Source of the DNA: Fluviicola sp.
Lineage (GTDB): Bacteria > Bacteroidota > Bacteroidia > Flavobacteriales_D > Crocinitomicaceae
Assembly: GCF_029266855.1 (NCBI RefSeq)
Contig: NZ_JAQSWB010000001.1
Location: 558,001-622,000, forward strand
Direction: 5' to 3'
Length of the DNA: 64,000 bases
The translations under genes and the position numbers were made by a program. The notes under the pieces were generated by a model, which saw nothing but the letters and a program-made list of their open reading frames with translations, made no database searches and was not told the DNA's origin. Shown here in pieces: positions 33,066 through 43,838 of the stretch (position 1 is the first letter of the stretch; every line of letters begins with the position of its first letter).

Positions 33066-35017
33066 TATTTTTTCTTTCTGTTTTTGGCTTGCTCCAGTTG
33101 AGCTTTCTGAGCATCTTCCAAACGCTGCATAAAGCTTGATTTCTTCTTTGGTGCTGCCGTACCTTTCTTTGCAGAATTTGTTTGTGCTGCAGCCATTTTT
33201 GCTTTCAATTTTTCTTCATCAACGAAGAATTTCTTAATCACAAACATCAGGATGATCGTCATCAAAGTTGAGATAAAGTAATAGTAACTCAAACCTGAAG
33301 AATAATTATTGAAGAAGAAGATCATCAGGATCGGGAACATGTACATAATGATTTTCATGTTCGGCATTCCCGGCTGTTGCTGTTGTGTCATGTTTGATGA
33401 GTTCAAATGCGTATAAGCCAAGGTTGTTACAGCCATCAATAGTGTAAACAAGGAAACGTGATTACCGTAAAGCGGAATATAAGTTCCGAAATCCCAAATC
33501 GAATCAAATGAAGAGAGATCTTCTGCCCAAAGGAATCCACGCTGTCTTAAATCAAATGTTGCCGGGAAAAAGCGGAAAACAGCCAGTAAGATCGGCATTT
33601 GGAACAGCATCGGTACACAACCGGCCAGGGGCGAGGCTCCTGATGCCCGATAAAGTGCCATCATATCCATCTGCTTTTTCATTGCATCTTCCTTGTTCGG
33701 ATATTTCGCGTTGATCTCATCGATCTGTGGTTTCAGGATCTTCATCTTAGCCGATGAAACGAACATTTTCCATTGAACCGGCATTAGAACCAATTTCAGG
33801 ATAATTGTCAGTAATAGAATAGCCAGACCTGCATTAACACCTAAATTCAGGAAGAAGGTAAATACCGGTTGTACTGCATATAAGTTAATCCAACGGAAAA
33901 GACCCCATCCAAGATTTAAGATATCGTCATAGTCTTTGTCGTAAGCAGCCAATGTGTGGTAATCATTCGGACCGAAATACCAGGAAAAACTTGCTTTACC
34001 ATCTTTTACAGACTGCATTCCCAAATTCAATTTCGAACGGTATTTGCGAATGTGTGTAAAATATTCTTTTGAGCCCTCTTTATAATTCGTAGAGGTAAAT
34101 TTCGTTCCTTTTACTTTGAACCCATTGTCAGCATCCAGGATAGAGGAGAAGTAACTTTGTTTGTAAGCCACCCATTTCATATCTGTCTCAGCAACCTTAT
34201 AGCTTTCAGCAACTTCATTATTCCAATCCAGTTTCCCGTCGGCAGATTCATAGCAGATGGTAGAAACTTTGCGCTGCTCAGAAAGCAATCTTTCAGAACG
34301 CAGCATTTCCATCTGCCAATCCAGCATGACTGAGTTCGGGATGACCTTGCCATTCAAATCCTTCAATTCAATCGTGTATCCCAAATCATACCCACCTTTC
34401 AAATTATAGGTATAAATGATCGAACCGTCAGCCACATCGTGTTTGAAAACAACTTTGTGTTTCGTTTTGGAAACGATCTCAAACTCTTTGTTTCCGGTTG
34501 TATATTTATTTCCTGCAATATTGAAGATCAACTGATTCTTATGATCCCCGTCTTTAAACAAATAAAGAGGTGTGATCTTGCCGTCGTTCTTTGCAAAATC
34601 CATATAGGATTCGTATTCTTTCAACTGAACGGCAGAAACAATACCACCTTTCGTAGAAAAATCCACGATCAGTTTTTCAGATTCAAGTCGAACGATTTCT
34701 CCTTTTGCGATAACTTTAGTGGGAGCTTTTACACGAGGAGCAACGGTAGTATCTTGTTTTGTCTTCTCATTGAAGTAAACCAAGTGACCTTTTTCGTCCT
34801 TAATCTGATTCCCATCCTTATCTTTCTTAGCAACAAGCACTGGTTTGTTCTTATTCGCCTTTTCTGTCGAATCAGTATCCTTTTTTGCCTGTTCTGCTAA
34901 TTCTTTTTGCTCTTTCTGCTTGGCTTTAACCTCTTTTTCACTTGGCTGGCTCATGTATGTGAACACTACCAATAAGGCACCAATAAGCGTAAGACCAATA
35001 ACTGTATTCCTATCCAT
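33065..35017 (-). CDS. yidC: membrane protein insertase YidC
   Basis: 650 residues. An N-terminal membrane helix (MDRNTVIGLTLIGALLVVF) is followed by a charged linker and a large periplasmic domain (about 90-370). The YidC/Oxa1 core has five helices (about 385-600) with the segment LAGCVPMLFQMPILLAVF near 460. The tail is Lys-rich, as in Bacteroidota YidC, and may contact ribosomes. The protein inserts and folds inner-membrane proteins, alone or with Sec. pyrG lies 119 bases upstream, on the same strand. Confidence 0.97.
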   Translation of the reverse strand: MDRNTVIGLTLIGALLVVFTYMSQPSEKEVKAKQKEQKELAEQAKKDTDSTEKANKNKPVLVAKKDKDGNQIKDEKGHLVYFNEKTKQDTTVAPRVKAPTKVIAKGEIVRLESEKLIVDFSTKGGIVSAVQLKEYESYMDFAKNDGKITPLYLFKDGDHKNQLIFNIAGNKYTTGNKEFEIVSKTKHKVVFKHDVADGSIIYTYNLKGGYDLGYTIELKDLNGKVIPNSVMLDWQMEMLRSERLLSEQRKVSTICYESADGKLDWNNEVAESYKVAETDMKWVAYKQSYFSSILDADNGFKVKGTKFTSTNYKEGSKEYFTHIRKYRSKLNLGMQSVKDGKASFSWYFGPNDYHTLAAYDKDYDDILNLGWGLFRWINLYAVQPVFTFFLNLGVNAGLAILLLTIILKLVLMPVQWKMFVSSAKMKILKPQIDEINAKYPNKEDAMKKQMDMMALYRASGASPLAGCVPMLFQMPILLAVFRFFPATFDLRQRGFLWAEDLSSFDSIWDFGTYIPLYGNHVSLFTLLMAVTTLAYTHLNSSNMTQQQQPGMPNMKIIMYMFPILMIFFFNNYSSGLSYYYFISTLMTIILMFVIKKFFVDEEKLKAKMAAAQTNSAKKGTAAPKKKSSFMQRLEDAQKAQLEQAKNRKKK

Positions 35018-35136
35018 TCGTTTTTGTTTATTTGCTTCATTTAAATCGAATCATCTAGTGAACCGATTTCATTGGAAGCAATGTTCTTTTTAATTTAATT
35101 TCTCAATATCCCGTTTCCCGCGGATATCTTTTTCGA

Positions 35137-36774
<1,638 letters not shown>

Positions 36775-36784
36775 CTACGGGGCG

Positions 36785-36792
36785 CAAAATTA
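36785..36792 (-). promoter_or_regulatory. -7 promoter box of pyrG
   Basis: TAATTTTG on the minus strand; the predicted start near 36780 leaves a 21-base leader. No pyrimidine-type attenuator is visible in so short a leader. Confidence 0.6.
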
Positions 36793-37011
36793 CATCAAAT
36801 AAATGAATAAACACGAATGTTTGAATAGCTTTTTCAGAAACAATCGGTGAAGTGTTCATTTCTTCATTTATAAGTATTAAAATGTTCGGTGAATGGTGAT
36901 TTAGAATATAGAATGGAAAGAGATGCTTTGGTTTTAAACATGTTTACACAAATAAAAATGCTAAAAAAACAAGTTTACAAGCGTCATGAAACCCTTATAA
37001 ACAAAGGGCTG

Positions 37012-37027
37012 TTCGCGATATCGCGAA
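37012..37027. repeat. 16-bp perfect palindrome
   Basis: TTCGCGATATCGCGAA, 31 bases beyond the stop of the toxin-domain gene. Next to it CCCTT-7 nt-AAGGG (36992-37008) can also pair. There is no T-tract on either strand. Confidence 0.5.
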
Positions 37028-37057
37028 TTTGCAACCGACGGCACAAAAAAGACTGAA

Positions 37058-37966
37058 TCAGTAGGGTAAACCATCATTGAGAAATGTCTGAAAGTAGAAG
37101 CGTGATTTCCTCACTCCTTTTCTGGTAAAAACATTTTCACCCGATTCACTCAATCGCGGATAATGTGGTGTATTCCGTACCATCTTCTTAGGGAAAAGTA
37201 TCAAATCATGACTTAATTTATTTTGAAAGACGTGCCTGATCTGTTCGCTGTCCCAGCCCAGCCTGGTTCCGGCAGTTTGCATCCCAACAAAACAATGTTT
37301 CAGTTCCCCATATAAAATCCCGTGATTCAGTTTTCCAAACGGGCGGGAAGTCAGATCTCTAAATCCATTCGGCCCACCGGGAAAAGGAGTTCTATCCCAA
37401 ATTGTTTCAGCTGTTTCGCCGGTCCAGATCGTCAATCCAATACTGGCTTTATACAAGCTATCTCTATACGACACAACCAATGCCCCGGTACGAAAGCGGT
37501 CTTTTGCCTGTCCTCCGAAGACATCGTTTTCCATCAAAATATCCACGCGCTGAATCCCGATATTCCAGGCTCCTGAGCGCTGGGAAGTTCCCAATCGATC
37601 TAAGTACCAATAATGTGCATATCCGATTGAATATTCTGACTTTGACTGATGCAATGGTCCGTCCCAATCCATATTCTGCGGATTTTTACCTTTCCCGAAC
37701 ATCAAAACACCCCCGGTGCTGAATCGAATCTCTCCGAAATTGATACGTTTCCCTAAATTGGTCAGGAAATAACGTGTTGTCGCACCTGCATTCAACTGGA
37801 CAAAATCATTTCCCAGATAAGTATCCAATTTAAACCCAAATGAATTCTGATGTGAACCGAAGGATATCAGTATACCTGCTTTAATTCCTGCACCAGGTTT
37901 CCAGCGATTTTGGCCGAATACCAATACAGGAAATAAGAAGAAGATTAAAAATAAGAAGCGATTCAT
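37058..37966 (-). CDS. exported protein with polymorphic toxin type 23 (Ntox23-like) domain
   Basis: 302 residues from ATG 37966; an upstream in-frame start (38032) would place 22 residues before the signal peptide MNRFLFLIFFLFPVLVFG. A beta-rich region (about 20-220) is followed by the conserved end QIRHVFQNKLSHDLILFPKK and a Tyr/Phe-rich tail. This is the layout of Bacteroidota proteins annotated with the Ntox23 domain, a predicted RNase toxin domain with conserved His. No immunity gene, Rhs, VgrG or T9SS domain is adjacent, so a toxin role is uncertain. Confidence 0.68.
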   Translation of the reverse strand: MNRFLFLIFFLFPVLVFGQNRWKPGAGIKAGILISFGSHQNSFGFKLDTYLGNDFVQLNAGATTRYFLTNLGKRINFGEIRFSTGGVLMFGKGKNPQNMDWDGPLHQSKSEYSIGYAHYWYLDRLGTSQRSGAWNIGIQRVDILMENDVFGGQAKDRFRTGALVVSYRDSLYKASIGLTIWTGETAETIWDRTPFPGGPNGFRDLTSRPFGKLNHGILYGELKHCFVGMQTAGTRLGWDSEQIRHVFQNKLSHDLILFPKKMVRNTPHYPRLSESGENVFTRKGVRKSRFYFQTFLNDGLPY

Positions 37967-38081
37967 TGAAAACGAATTTACAATTTTCAGACCGAAATAG
38001 TCCGTCTTCCCGAAATACATCCAATCAACCACTAAAAGCGCCGTTTATTCCAAAGTCTTGTATTTCGCTTTAGAATTCATT

Positions 38082-38089
38082 TAACTTTG
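38082..38089 (+). promoter_or_regulatory. -7 box four bases before the start codon (leaderless candidate)
   Basis: TAACTTTG, then GTTT, then ATG 38094. A TTG at 38058-38060 lies 21 bases upstream as a possible -33 element. If the true start were ATG 38121, the leader would be 27 bases. Confidence 0.6.
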
Positions 38090-38093
38090 GTTT

Positions 38094-39131
38094 ATGTTTA
38101 AAGCAAGAAGGACTTACTGGATGGCGCAAATAGGAGGATGGGCTTTACTCTCATTACTTATTTTTTCGGCATCTACCTTTTCAAATCAAAGTATCGACCT
38201 GCAAACAATCGTTATTTCCACGAGTTGTTTCTTCGTGATGGGAATCGTACTGACTCACCTGATGCGTTATTTCTTCATTGCAATGGGCTGGCTGAATATG
38301 CGCTTATCGAATTTGATTCCGCGCGTTCTGCTTACTTCGGTCTTCTTTGCGGCGATCATGTCGATTTTAAACACGCTCGTTTCGCATTTTGTTTCAGGAA
38401 CTCCTTTCAGTTTTTCCATTGTTGAATTCTCACTGAACGTTGCGGCAACCCTGATCTTCTTCGTGTTGTGGAACAGTGTTTACTTTACGTTTCACTTTTT
38501 CCAACGGTCACGCGAACAGGAGGTAAGCAACTTACAGCTTACAGCCAGTCACAATGAAATTGAATTGAAAAACCTGCGTTCGCAACTCAATCCACATTTC
38601 TTGTTCAATTCCCTGAATTCTATTCGCGCATTGATAGATATCGAACCCTACCGTGCACAGGAAAACATTACGAAACTCTCCAATTTATTACGGAAATCAT
38701 TAATCATCGGAAGCGAACAACTGGTTCCGTTGGAAGAAGAACTGTCGATCGTACAGGATTACCTGGACCTGGAGAAAGTACGTTTTGAGGAACGCCTGGA
38801 GATTATCCAGGAACTGAATCCAAAAGTGATGAGTTTCCTGATTCCGCCTTTTATTTTGCAAACATTGGTTGAAAACGCTCTGAAACATGGAATTTCACAG
38901 CTGATTGAAGGCGGAACCGTTTGGATCAGGGTCAAAAAAAAGACAGAATCCATTTTGCTTGAAGTAGAAAACAATGGGAATCTGCGCTCAACACGTAAAG
39001 ACTCCATAGGAATAGGAATCTCCAATACACTCCGGAGACTGGAGTTACAATACAAGGGAAAAGCGCATTTTGAATTAAAACAGAACACCCCGAACACTGT
39101 TATTGCAATCATAGAAATTAAAGAAGCATGA
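38094..39131 (+). CDS. LytS/YehU-type sensor histidine kinase
   Basis: 345 residues. Four membrane helices (about 10-150) form the sensor. The His-kinase domain of the LytS type follows, with phospho-acceptor His in LRSQLNPHFLFNSLNSIRAL near 170, and an ATPase part with ENALKHGI and GIGISNTLRRL. It has no periplasmic sensor domain. The stop overlaps the response regulator start by four bases (ATGA), so it forms one two-component system with that gene. Confidence 0.93.
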   Translation: MFKARRTYWMAQIGGWALLSLLIFSASTFSNQSIDLQTIVISTSCFFVMGIVLTHLMRYFFIAMGWLNMRLSNLIPRVLLTSVFFAAIMSILNTLVSHFVSGTPFSFSIVEFSLNVAATLIFFVLWNSVYFTFHFFQRSREQEVSNLQLTASHNEIELKNLRSQLNPHFLFNSLNSIRALIDIEPYRAQENITKLSNLLRKSLIIGSEQLVPLEEELSIVQDYLDLEKVRFEERLEIIQELNPKVMSFLIPPFILQTLVENALKHGISQLIEGGTVWIRVKKKTESILLEVENNGNLRSTRKDSIGIGISNTLRRLELQYKGKAHFELKQNTPNTVIAIIEIKEA

Positions 39132-39910
39132 GAACTATAATCATTGATGATGAGCGACTTGCTCGCGAAGAGTTAAAGAAACTCTTGAAAGATTATCACG
39201 AAATCGAGATCATTGACGAAGCCAAGAATCCGGAAGAAGGGATTGAAAAAATAAAAGCTTTGAAACCTGATTTGATATTCCTGGATATCCAAATGCCGGG
39301 AATGACCGGTTTTGATATGCTAAAGAAACTGGATGAGATTCCACAGGTAGTTTTTGTAACCGCATTTGATGATTTTGCTTTGAAAGCTTTCGAGGTAAAT
39401 GCATTGGATTATGTGTTAAAACCGGTAGATCCGGCACGTTTGGACGAAACTATTAAAAAGCTGCTCAATAATTCCGAGGCTGATTTCCAATCCACGGCAA
39501 AAGCTCCTAAAATTGATCGTTCATCACGTCCTTTAACCATTTCCGATTCTATTTTCATCAAGGACGGTGAAAAGTGTTTCTATGTTTCACTGGATAAAGT
39601 GCGCTTGTTTGAAAGCGACGGAAATTATGTGAAAGTTTATTTCGAAAAAAGCAGACCGCTGATTTTAAGATCGTTGAACAGCCTGGAAGAACGCCTGGAG
39701 CCACAACATTTTTTCAGGGCTAACCGGAAATACATCATTAACCTGAACTGGATTCACAAAGTGGAAAACTGGTTCAATGGCGGTTTGCAGGTAGAACTAA
39801 AACCTCTAATTGTCAAAAATGCCTCAGGTGCAGATGAAATCCGTGAAGGGGAAAAGATCGAAATATCCAGAAGACAGGCTATTAAGTTTAAGGAGCTGTT
39901 CTCGATATAA
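39128..39910 (+). CDS. LytR/AlgR family response regulator
   Basis: 260 residues. A receiver domain (1-120) has the acceptor Asp in DLIFLDIQMPGMTGFDML near 55 and KPVDPARLDE after the conserved Lys. The C-terminal LytTR DNA-binding domain (about 140-258) contains LFESDGNYVKVYFEKS and FFRANRKYIINLNWI. It is the partner of the overlapping kinase. Targets of this pair are unknown; LytTR proteins bind two directly repeated sites. Confidence 0.94.
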   Translation: MRTIIIDDERLAREELKKLLKDYHEIEIIDEAKNPEEGIEKIKALKPDLIFLDIQMPGMTGFDMLKKLDEIPQVVFVTAFDDFALKAFEVNALDYVLKPVDPARLDETIKKLLNNSEADFQSTAKAPKIDRSSRPLTISDSIFIKDGEKCFYVSLDKVRLFESDGNYVKVYFEKSRPLILRSLNSLEERLEPQHFFRANRKYIINLNWIHKVENWFNGGLQVELKPLIVKNASGADEIREGEKIEISRRQAIKFKELFSI

Positions 39911-39918
39911 ACAGGTAC

Positions 39919-39975
39919 TTCGACTTCGCTCAATGACCTGTTTATTAATATTTAAGCTGACTGAACGAAGTCGAA
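39919..39975. repeat. inverted repeat between convergent genes
   Basis: TTCGACTTCGCTCA (39919-39932) and TGAACGAAGTCGAA (39962-39975) pair over 14 positions with one mismatch. This type of intergenic palindrome is common in Flavobacteriales. Confidence 0.6.
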
Positions 39976-39976
39976 A

Positions 39977-40813
39977 TCAACTCTCAATTAAAGTGATTCC
40001 ATTCTCGTGGAGACTGATCAGACGCTGTTTGTAAAGATTTCCCACAACTTGTTTGAATACCTTTTTGGACCAGCCTGTTCTGTATTGAATTTCTTCCGGA
40101 TCCGATTTGTCCGTTAAATCCAGGAATCCACCATTGTTTTCAAGCATTGCCAGGAATTTCCGGGCATGTGTGTCAATTTTGTCGTAGCCAGGTCTTTCCA
40201 AAACGATGTCCAGTTTACCATCAGGTCTTACTGTTTTCACATATCCTCTCAGAGTTTCACCCATTCTTACACGACGGTGCAGTTCATTCTTGAAAATCAA
40301 TCCCTGATAACGGTTGTTGACCAATACTTTCAAGCCAAGATCCGTAAATTCCCAAACCATTAAATCAACTTCATCATCAGCCTGCAATTCATCATTGTTT
40401 ACTGTATCCATGTACATTCCGATACGGGATGTGCCAACTAAGCGTTCAGTTGCCTCATCAATATACATGTATATGAAATAATGTTTGCCTTCTTCAAGCG
40501 GCTTCGGCTGTTCGCGATAAGGGATCAGCAAGTGCTTTTCAACTCCCCATTCGGCAAAAGCACCGTATTGGTTTACTTCAACTATTTTCAGGAAAGCAAA
40601 TTGATTTACCAAAACTTTCGGGGTAAGTGTAGTTGCAATGATCCTGCCTTCAGAATCTTTGTACAAAAACACATTTACCATATCATCTATCTGAAAAGAC
40701 GGATCAACATATTTTGTAGGCAACAATACATCATTGCCTTCTTCATCGACCAAATAAGCTCCCGGACTCGTAAAACGATCCAGGCGCAATTCATTATAAA
40801 CTCCTAATTCCAC
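39977..40813 (-). CDS. CvfB-like S1 RNA-binding protein
   Basis: 278 residues starting with GTG (40811-40813). There are tandem S1-type OB domains (about 1-215), with VNQYGAFAEWGVEKHLLIPY near 70 and ARGYVKTVRPDGKLD-like sequence near 190. A C-terminal winged helix follows (YRTGWSKKVFKQVVGNLYKQ). This is the YitL/CvfB organisation; the family influences virulence gene expression in Gram-positives by RNA binding. The promoter box ends four bases before the GTG, supporting both this start and leaderless initiation. Confidence 0.88.
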   Translation of the reverse strand: MELGVYNELRLDRFTSPGAYLVDEEGNDVLLPTKYVDPSFQIDDMVNVFLYKDSEGRIIATTLTPKVLVNQFAFLKIVEVNQYGAFAEWGVEKHLLIPYREQPKPLEEGKHYFIYMYIDEATERLVGTSRIGMYMDTVNNDELQADDEVDLMVWEFTDLGLKVLVNNRYQGLIFKNELHRRVRMGETLRGYVKTVRPDGKLDIVLERPGYDKIDTHARKFLAMLENNGGFLDLTDKSDPEEIQYRTGWSKKVFKQVVGNLYKQRLISLHENGITLIES

Positions 40814-40817
40814 AGAA

Positions 40818-40825
40818 CAAAGGTA
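40818..40825 (-). promoter_or_regulatory. -7 box four bases before a GTG start (leaderless candidate)
   Basis: TACCTTTG on the minus strand, then TTCT, then GTG. The spacing equals that of four ATG genes in this window. Confidence 0.6.
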
Positions 40826-40981
40826 ATCAAAAGAATTGCGAATGCCGAATTCCGAATTCCCGATTAAGGTTTAATCGCTTATTGCTGACAAGATCTGAAT
40901 ATGAATATCATGATGCTGTACCGGATTTATTTAATTGTTCCGGGATTTTATTTGCATCTTTAAAGTATAAAATACAGAACT

Positions 40982-41455
40982 ATGAATCGATATATTACAC
41001 CAGGTTTTTGCATTGCCCTTTTAGTTGTTTCTGCTTGCGGAAGCGGTGAAAAAAGCAAACTTGAAAAAGCTGACTGGCTTCTTGGAAGCTGGGAAAATAA
41101 TTCGGAGCAAGGAAAAATGTCAGAGACCTGGGTAAAAGGTGATAATGATATGTACAGAGCGGAGACTTACTTCGTAATCGGCACCGATACAGTATTCAGA
41201 GAACATTCCGAATTAAAAGAAACAGATGAGACGCTGGAATGCGCGATTACAATTCAGGACCAAAACAATGGTAAACCGATCGTTTTTAAGCTAACGAAAC
41301 AGGAAGATCATAAATTGGTATTTGAAAATCCGAAACACGATTTCCCACAAGTAATCACCTACATGCATGAGGGAGATTCTCTGATCGCAGAGATTTCCGG
41401 AAAACAAAAAGGGGAGTTCGCTAAAGAACGCTTTGCAATGGTGAGAGTGAAGTAA
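40982..41455 (+). CDS. DUF6265-type lipoprotein
   Basis: 157 residues with a lipoprotein signal (lipobox VVSAC near residue 19). The domain contains DWLLGSWENNSEQGKMSETW and FENPKHDFPQVITYM, matching DUF6265, a small lipocalin-like fold. No function is established. It is monocistronic. Confidence 0.83.
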   Translation: MNRYITPGFCIALLVVSACGSGEKSKLEKADWLLGSWENNSEQGKMSETWVKGDNDMYRAETYFVIGTDTVFREHSELKETDETLECAITIQDQNNGKPIVFKLTKQEDHKLVFENPKHDFPQVITYMHEGDSLIAEISGKQKGEFAKERFAMVRVK

Positions 41456-41527
41456 ATAAATAGCAGATCAGTCCATTAAGGATTGATCTAACTATTAAAT
41501 TATTTTTTTAGAATATTATGAATCCGA

Positions 41528-42340
41528 TCAGAAATATAAATTCCCTGATTGCTTCGCTGCAATGATCATACAAGGCAGTTTCAACTCATTCGTTATAAGG
41601 GATTGAGCGAAATTATCAAACTGAGGAAGTAAACTTTCAGAGTGATATGCAATTGCGATCAGTTCGATGTTGTTTTCTTTCACGTAAGCCATTACTTTCT
41701 TCGAATAGCTGCCGCTTGAAGGAAGCAGGTTCACTTCACATTTGGCTCCTTTTTCGTCGTATTTGTTTCGAATTAACAATACCCGGTTTTTGGTTTGCTG
41801 TGACAAGCCTTCATCGGAATGCTTTTCCCCGATAACGTGAACAGTAGCATCAAAGATCCGTGCCAAATCTCCTGCTGAACTGACAATCTGAAGACTTTCT
41901 TTCGTCAAATCAATTGGCACGACGATATTTTTAATTTCCTGGTGTTTGGTTTCTTTTTGTACAATGATAAAAGGAACATCGCAACTGGTAATTACCTTCA
42001 TTGCAAAACTTCCGGTGAGCTTTTGAAATCCTTTTGCTCCGTGGGTACCCATTAAAATTAACTGAGCGTGTTCCCGGTTTGCGATTTTGCTGATGTCCGT
42101 AAAAATATCACCGACCACAACGTGTACAAACATTTCGACACTTTCGGAAATTGCTTTCGATTTAACGATCTCCCACAACTTTGCTTCAACAGTCGGAATT
42201 TTGGATTTATTGTCAACCAAATGCAACAACATAATATCCGTTCTTACGTGCCTGCCAAGGAATAGCGCATAATCCAAAGCAGTGTTTCCAACCTCAGTTA
42301 AATCATGTGGGACGATGTACAAATTTCGACTCATAGCCAT
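41528..42340 (-). CDS. universal stress protein, two tandem domains
   Basis: 270 residues, two UspA folds (about 1-145 and 150-270). The first ends in LILMGTHGAKGFQKLTGSFA, close to the ATP-binding G-2X-G-9X-G-S/T pattern; the second lacks this, so only the first probably binds ATP. Such proteins support survival under stress or stasis. ATG 42334 is an alternative start two codons in. Confidence 0.9.
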   Translation of the reverse strand: MAMSRNLYIVPHDLTEVGNTALDYALFLGRHVRTDIMLLHLVDNKSKIPTVEAKLWEIVKSKAISESVEMFVHVVVGDIFTDISKIANREHAQLILMGTHGAKGFQKLTGSFAMKVITSCDVPFIIVQKETKHQEIKNIVVPIDLTKESLQIVSSAGDLARIFDATVHVIGEKHSDEGLSQQTKNRVLLIRNKYDEKGAKCEVNLLPSSGSYSKKVMAYVKENNIELIAIAYHSESLLPQFDNFAQSLITNELKLPCMIIAAKQSGNLYF

Positions 42341-42502
42341 TATTTTTCACCAAAGTAGGAAAAAAGTCGCTTTAGTAAGTGTATTTATTTTTAACATTTT
42401 ATTGTTGATGAATATTTCGCCGATTAATTCACCGATTTTAACGAAGATTGGCTAAAGTATCATCCGTTGCGCTCTACTTTTACCCATCTAAAAAAAACAA
42501 TT

Positions 42503-43639
42503 ATGTTCGGAATCATTCTCTTAATCATACTTTTAGCGCAGGCTACACTTTCATACACGCTTTTTGAATTTCAACATCCCTTTTTCATTGTACTGGGGAT
42601 TTTACAACTTGTTTTATTTTTCGGGAGCATGATCATTATGATGCGTGCAATCCGAAACCGGAAGACAACAGATTACAGGAATGGATTTAATGCTTTCGGG
42701 GTGATGGTGGCCAGTGGCGTTCCTGCTTTAGGCTTTTTCCCATTCGGAATTATTTACCTTATAACGGGAATTGCATTTATCGAATACTTAGGATTCGGGA
42801 TTGCTATTTCTTTATTCCTGGCGATCCTGACCGGAATTATTTGGGGGAGATGGAACTGGAAAACACATACTATTGAAATTCCATTTGAAAATCTTCCGGA
42901 AGACTCCGACGAATTAAGAATCGTGCAGATCAGCGATATTCATGTAGGCAGTTTCTTCAATAAATATGAAAAAGTAGAGAAAGCGATTCAGCAGATCAAT
43001 CAGCTGGAAGCGGATTTTGTATTCTTTACGGGCGACCTGGTAAATAATATTGCAGAAGAAATGCTGGGATGGGAATCTGTGTTTTCAAAGATTCAGGCTA
43101 AAAAAGGAAAATACAGTATCCTTGGTAATCACGATTACGGCGATTACGTTCCATGGGAAAAGGAAGAAACCAAAAATGAGAACTTAAGTAAATTGATCGC
43201 GATCCATAAAGAAATCGGATTTACACCTTTGCTAAATGAAGCAGTTGAATTGAAACCGGGATTTTGGCTCTTGGGTGTAGAAAATTGGGGCACAGCTCCA
43301 TTCAGACAAAGCGGAAAACTGGACGAAACGCTGGAACAAGTTCCTTCCGATGCATTTAAAATCCTGCTTTCACACGATCCGAGTCATTTTGACGAACAGG
43401 TTTTGAAAACAGACATTGATTTGACCTTATCCGGACACACACATGGAATGCAATTTGGGATCGAACGTTTCGGAATCAAGTGGAGTCCCGTTTCCCTGCG
43501 CTATAAGAAATGGGCAGGACTGTACCAGGTTGGAAAACAATTCCTGTATGTAAACCGCGGATTCGGTTATTTGGGTTTTCCCGGCAGAGTAGGGATTTAT
43601 CCTGAGATTACATTGATTAAGCTGCGTCGCAACAATTGA
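42503..43639 (+). CDS. membrane-anchored metallophosphoesterase
   Basis: 378 residues from ATG 42503 (MFGIILLIILLAQ); a TTG 12 codons earlier is unlikely. Four membrane helices (about 1-125) precede a calcineurin-like domain with metal ligands in QISDIHVGSF, FFTGDLVNN, LGNHDYGDY and LSGHTHGMQF. This is the YaeI/YkuE-type arrangement. It probably hydrolyses a phosphodiester at the membrane, in the YaeI case a lipid. It ends at a convergent terminator. Confidence 0.92.
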   Translation: MFGIILLIILLAQATLSYTLFEFQHPFFIVLGILQLVLFFGSMIIMMRAIRNRKTTDYRNGFNAFGVMVASGVPALGFFPFGIIYLITGIAFIEYLGFGIAISLFLAILTGIIWGRWNWKTHTIEIPFENLPEDSDELRIVQISDIHVGSFFNKYEKVEKAIQQINQLEADFVFFTGDLVNNIAEEMLGWESVFSKIQAKKGKYSILGNHDYGDYVPWEKEETKNENLSKLIAIHKEIGFTPLLNEAVELKPGFWLLGVENWGTAPFRQSGKLDETLEQVPSDAFKILLSHDPSHFDEQVLKTDIDLTLSGHTHGMQFGIERFGIKWSPVSLRYKKWAGLYQVGKQFLYVNRGFGYLGFPGRVGIYPEITLIKLRRNN

Positions 43640-43791
43640 AAATGGAAAATGGATAATTGAGAATTGAAAAGACCGGAGATGTTCCAAAACTTTTGATCCC
43701 GATAGCTATTGAGATTATATTCAATTTTCAATACCCTTAATCAAATTCTTCTTTTAGTGAAGGGATCTGAAATTCTACTTCACTCAACAAA

Positions 43792-43818
43792 AAAGGCTGT
43801 GAATCAATCACAGCCTTT
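43792..43818. terminator. intrinsic terminator between convergent genes
   Basis: AAAGGCTGTGA and TCACAGCCTTT, an 11-bp perfect stem with loop ATCAA. A-rich and T-rich flanks allow use in both directions. Confidence 0.85.
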
Positions 43819-43838
43819 CCTTTTAAGATCATTCCGAT

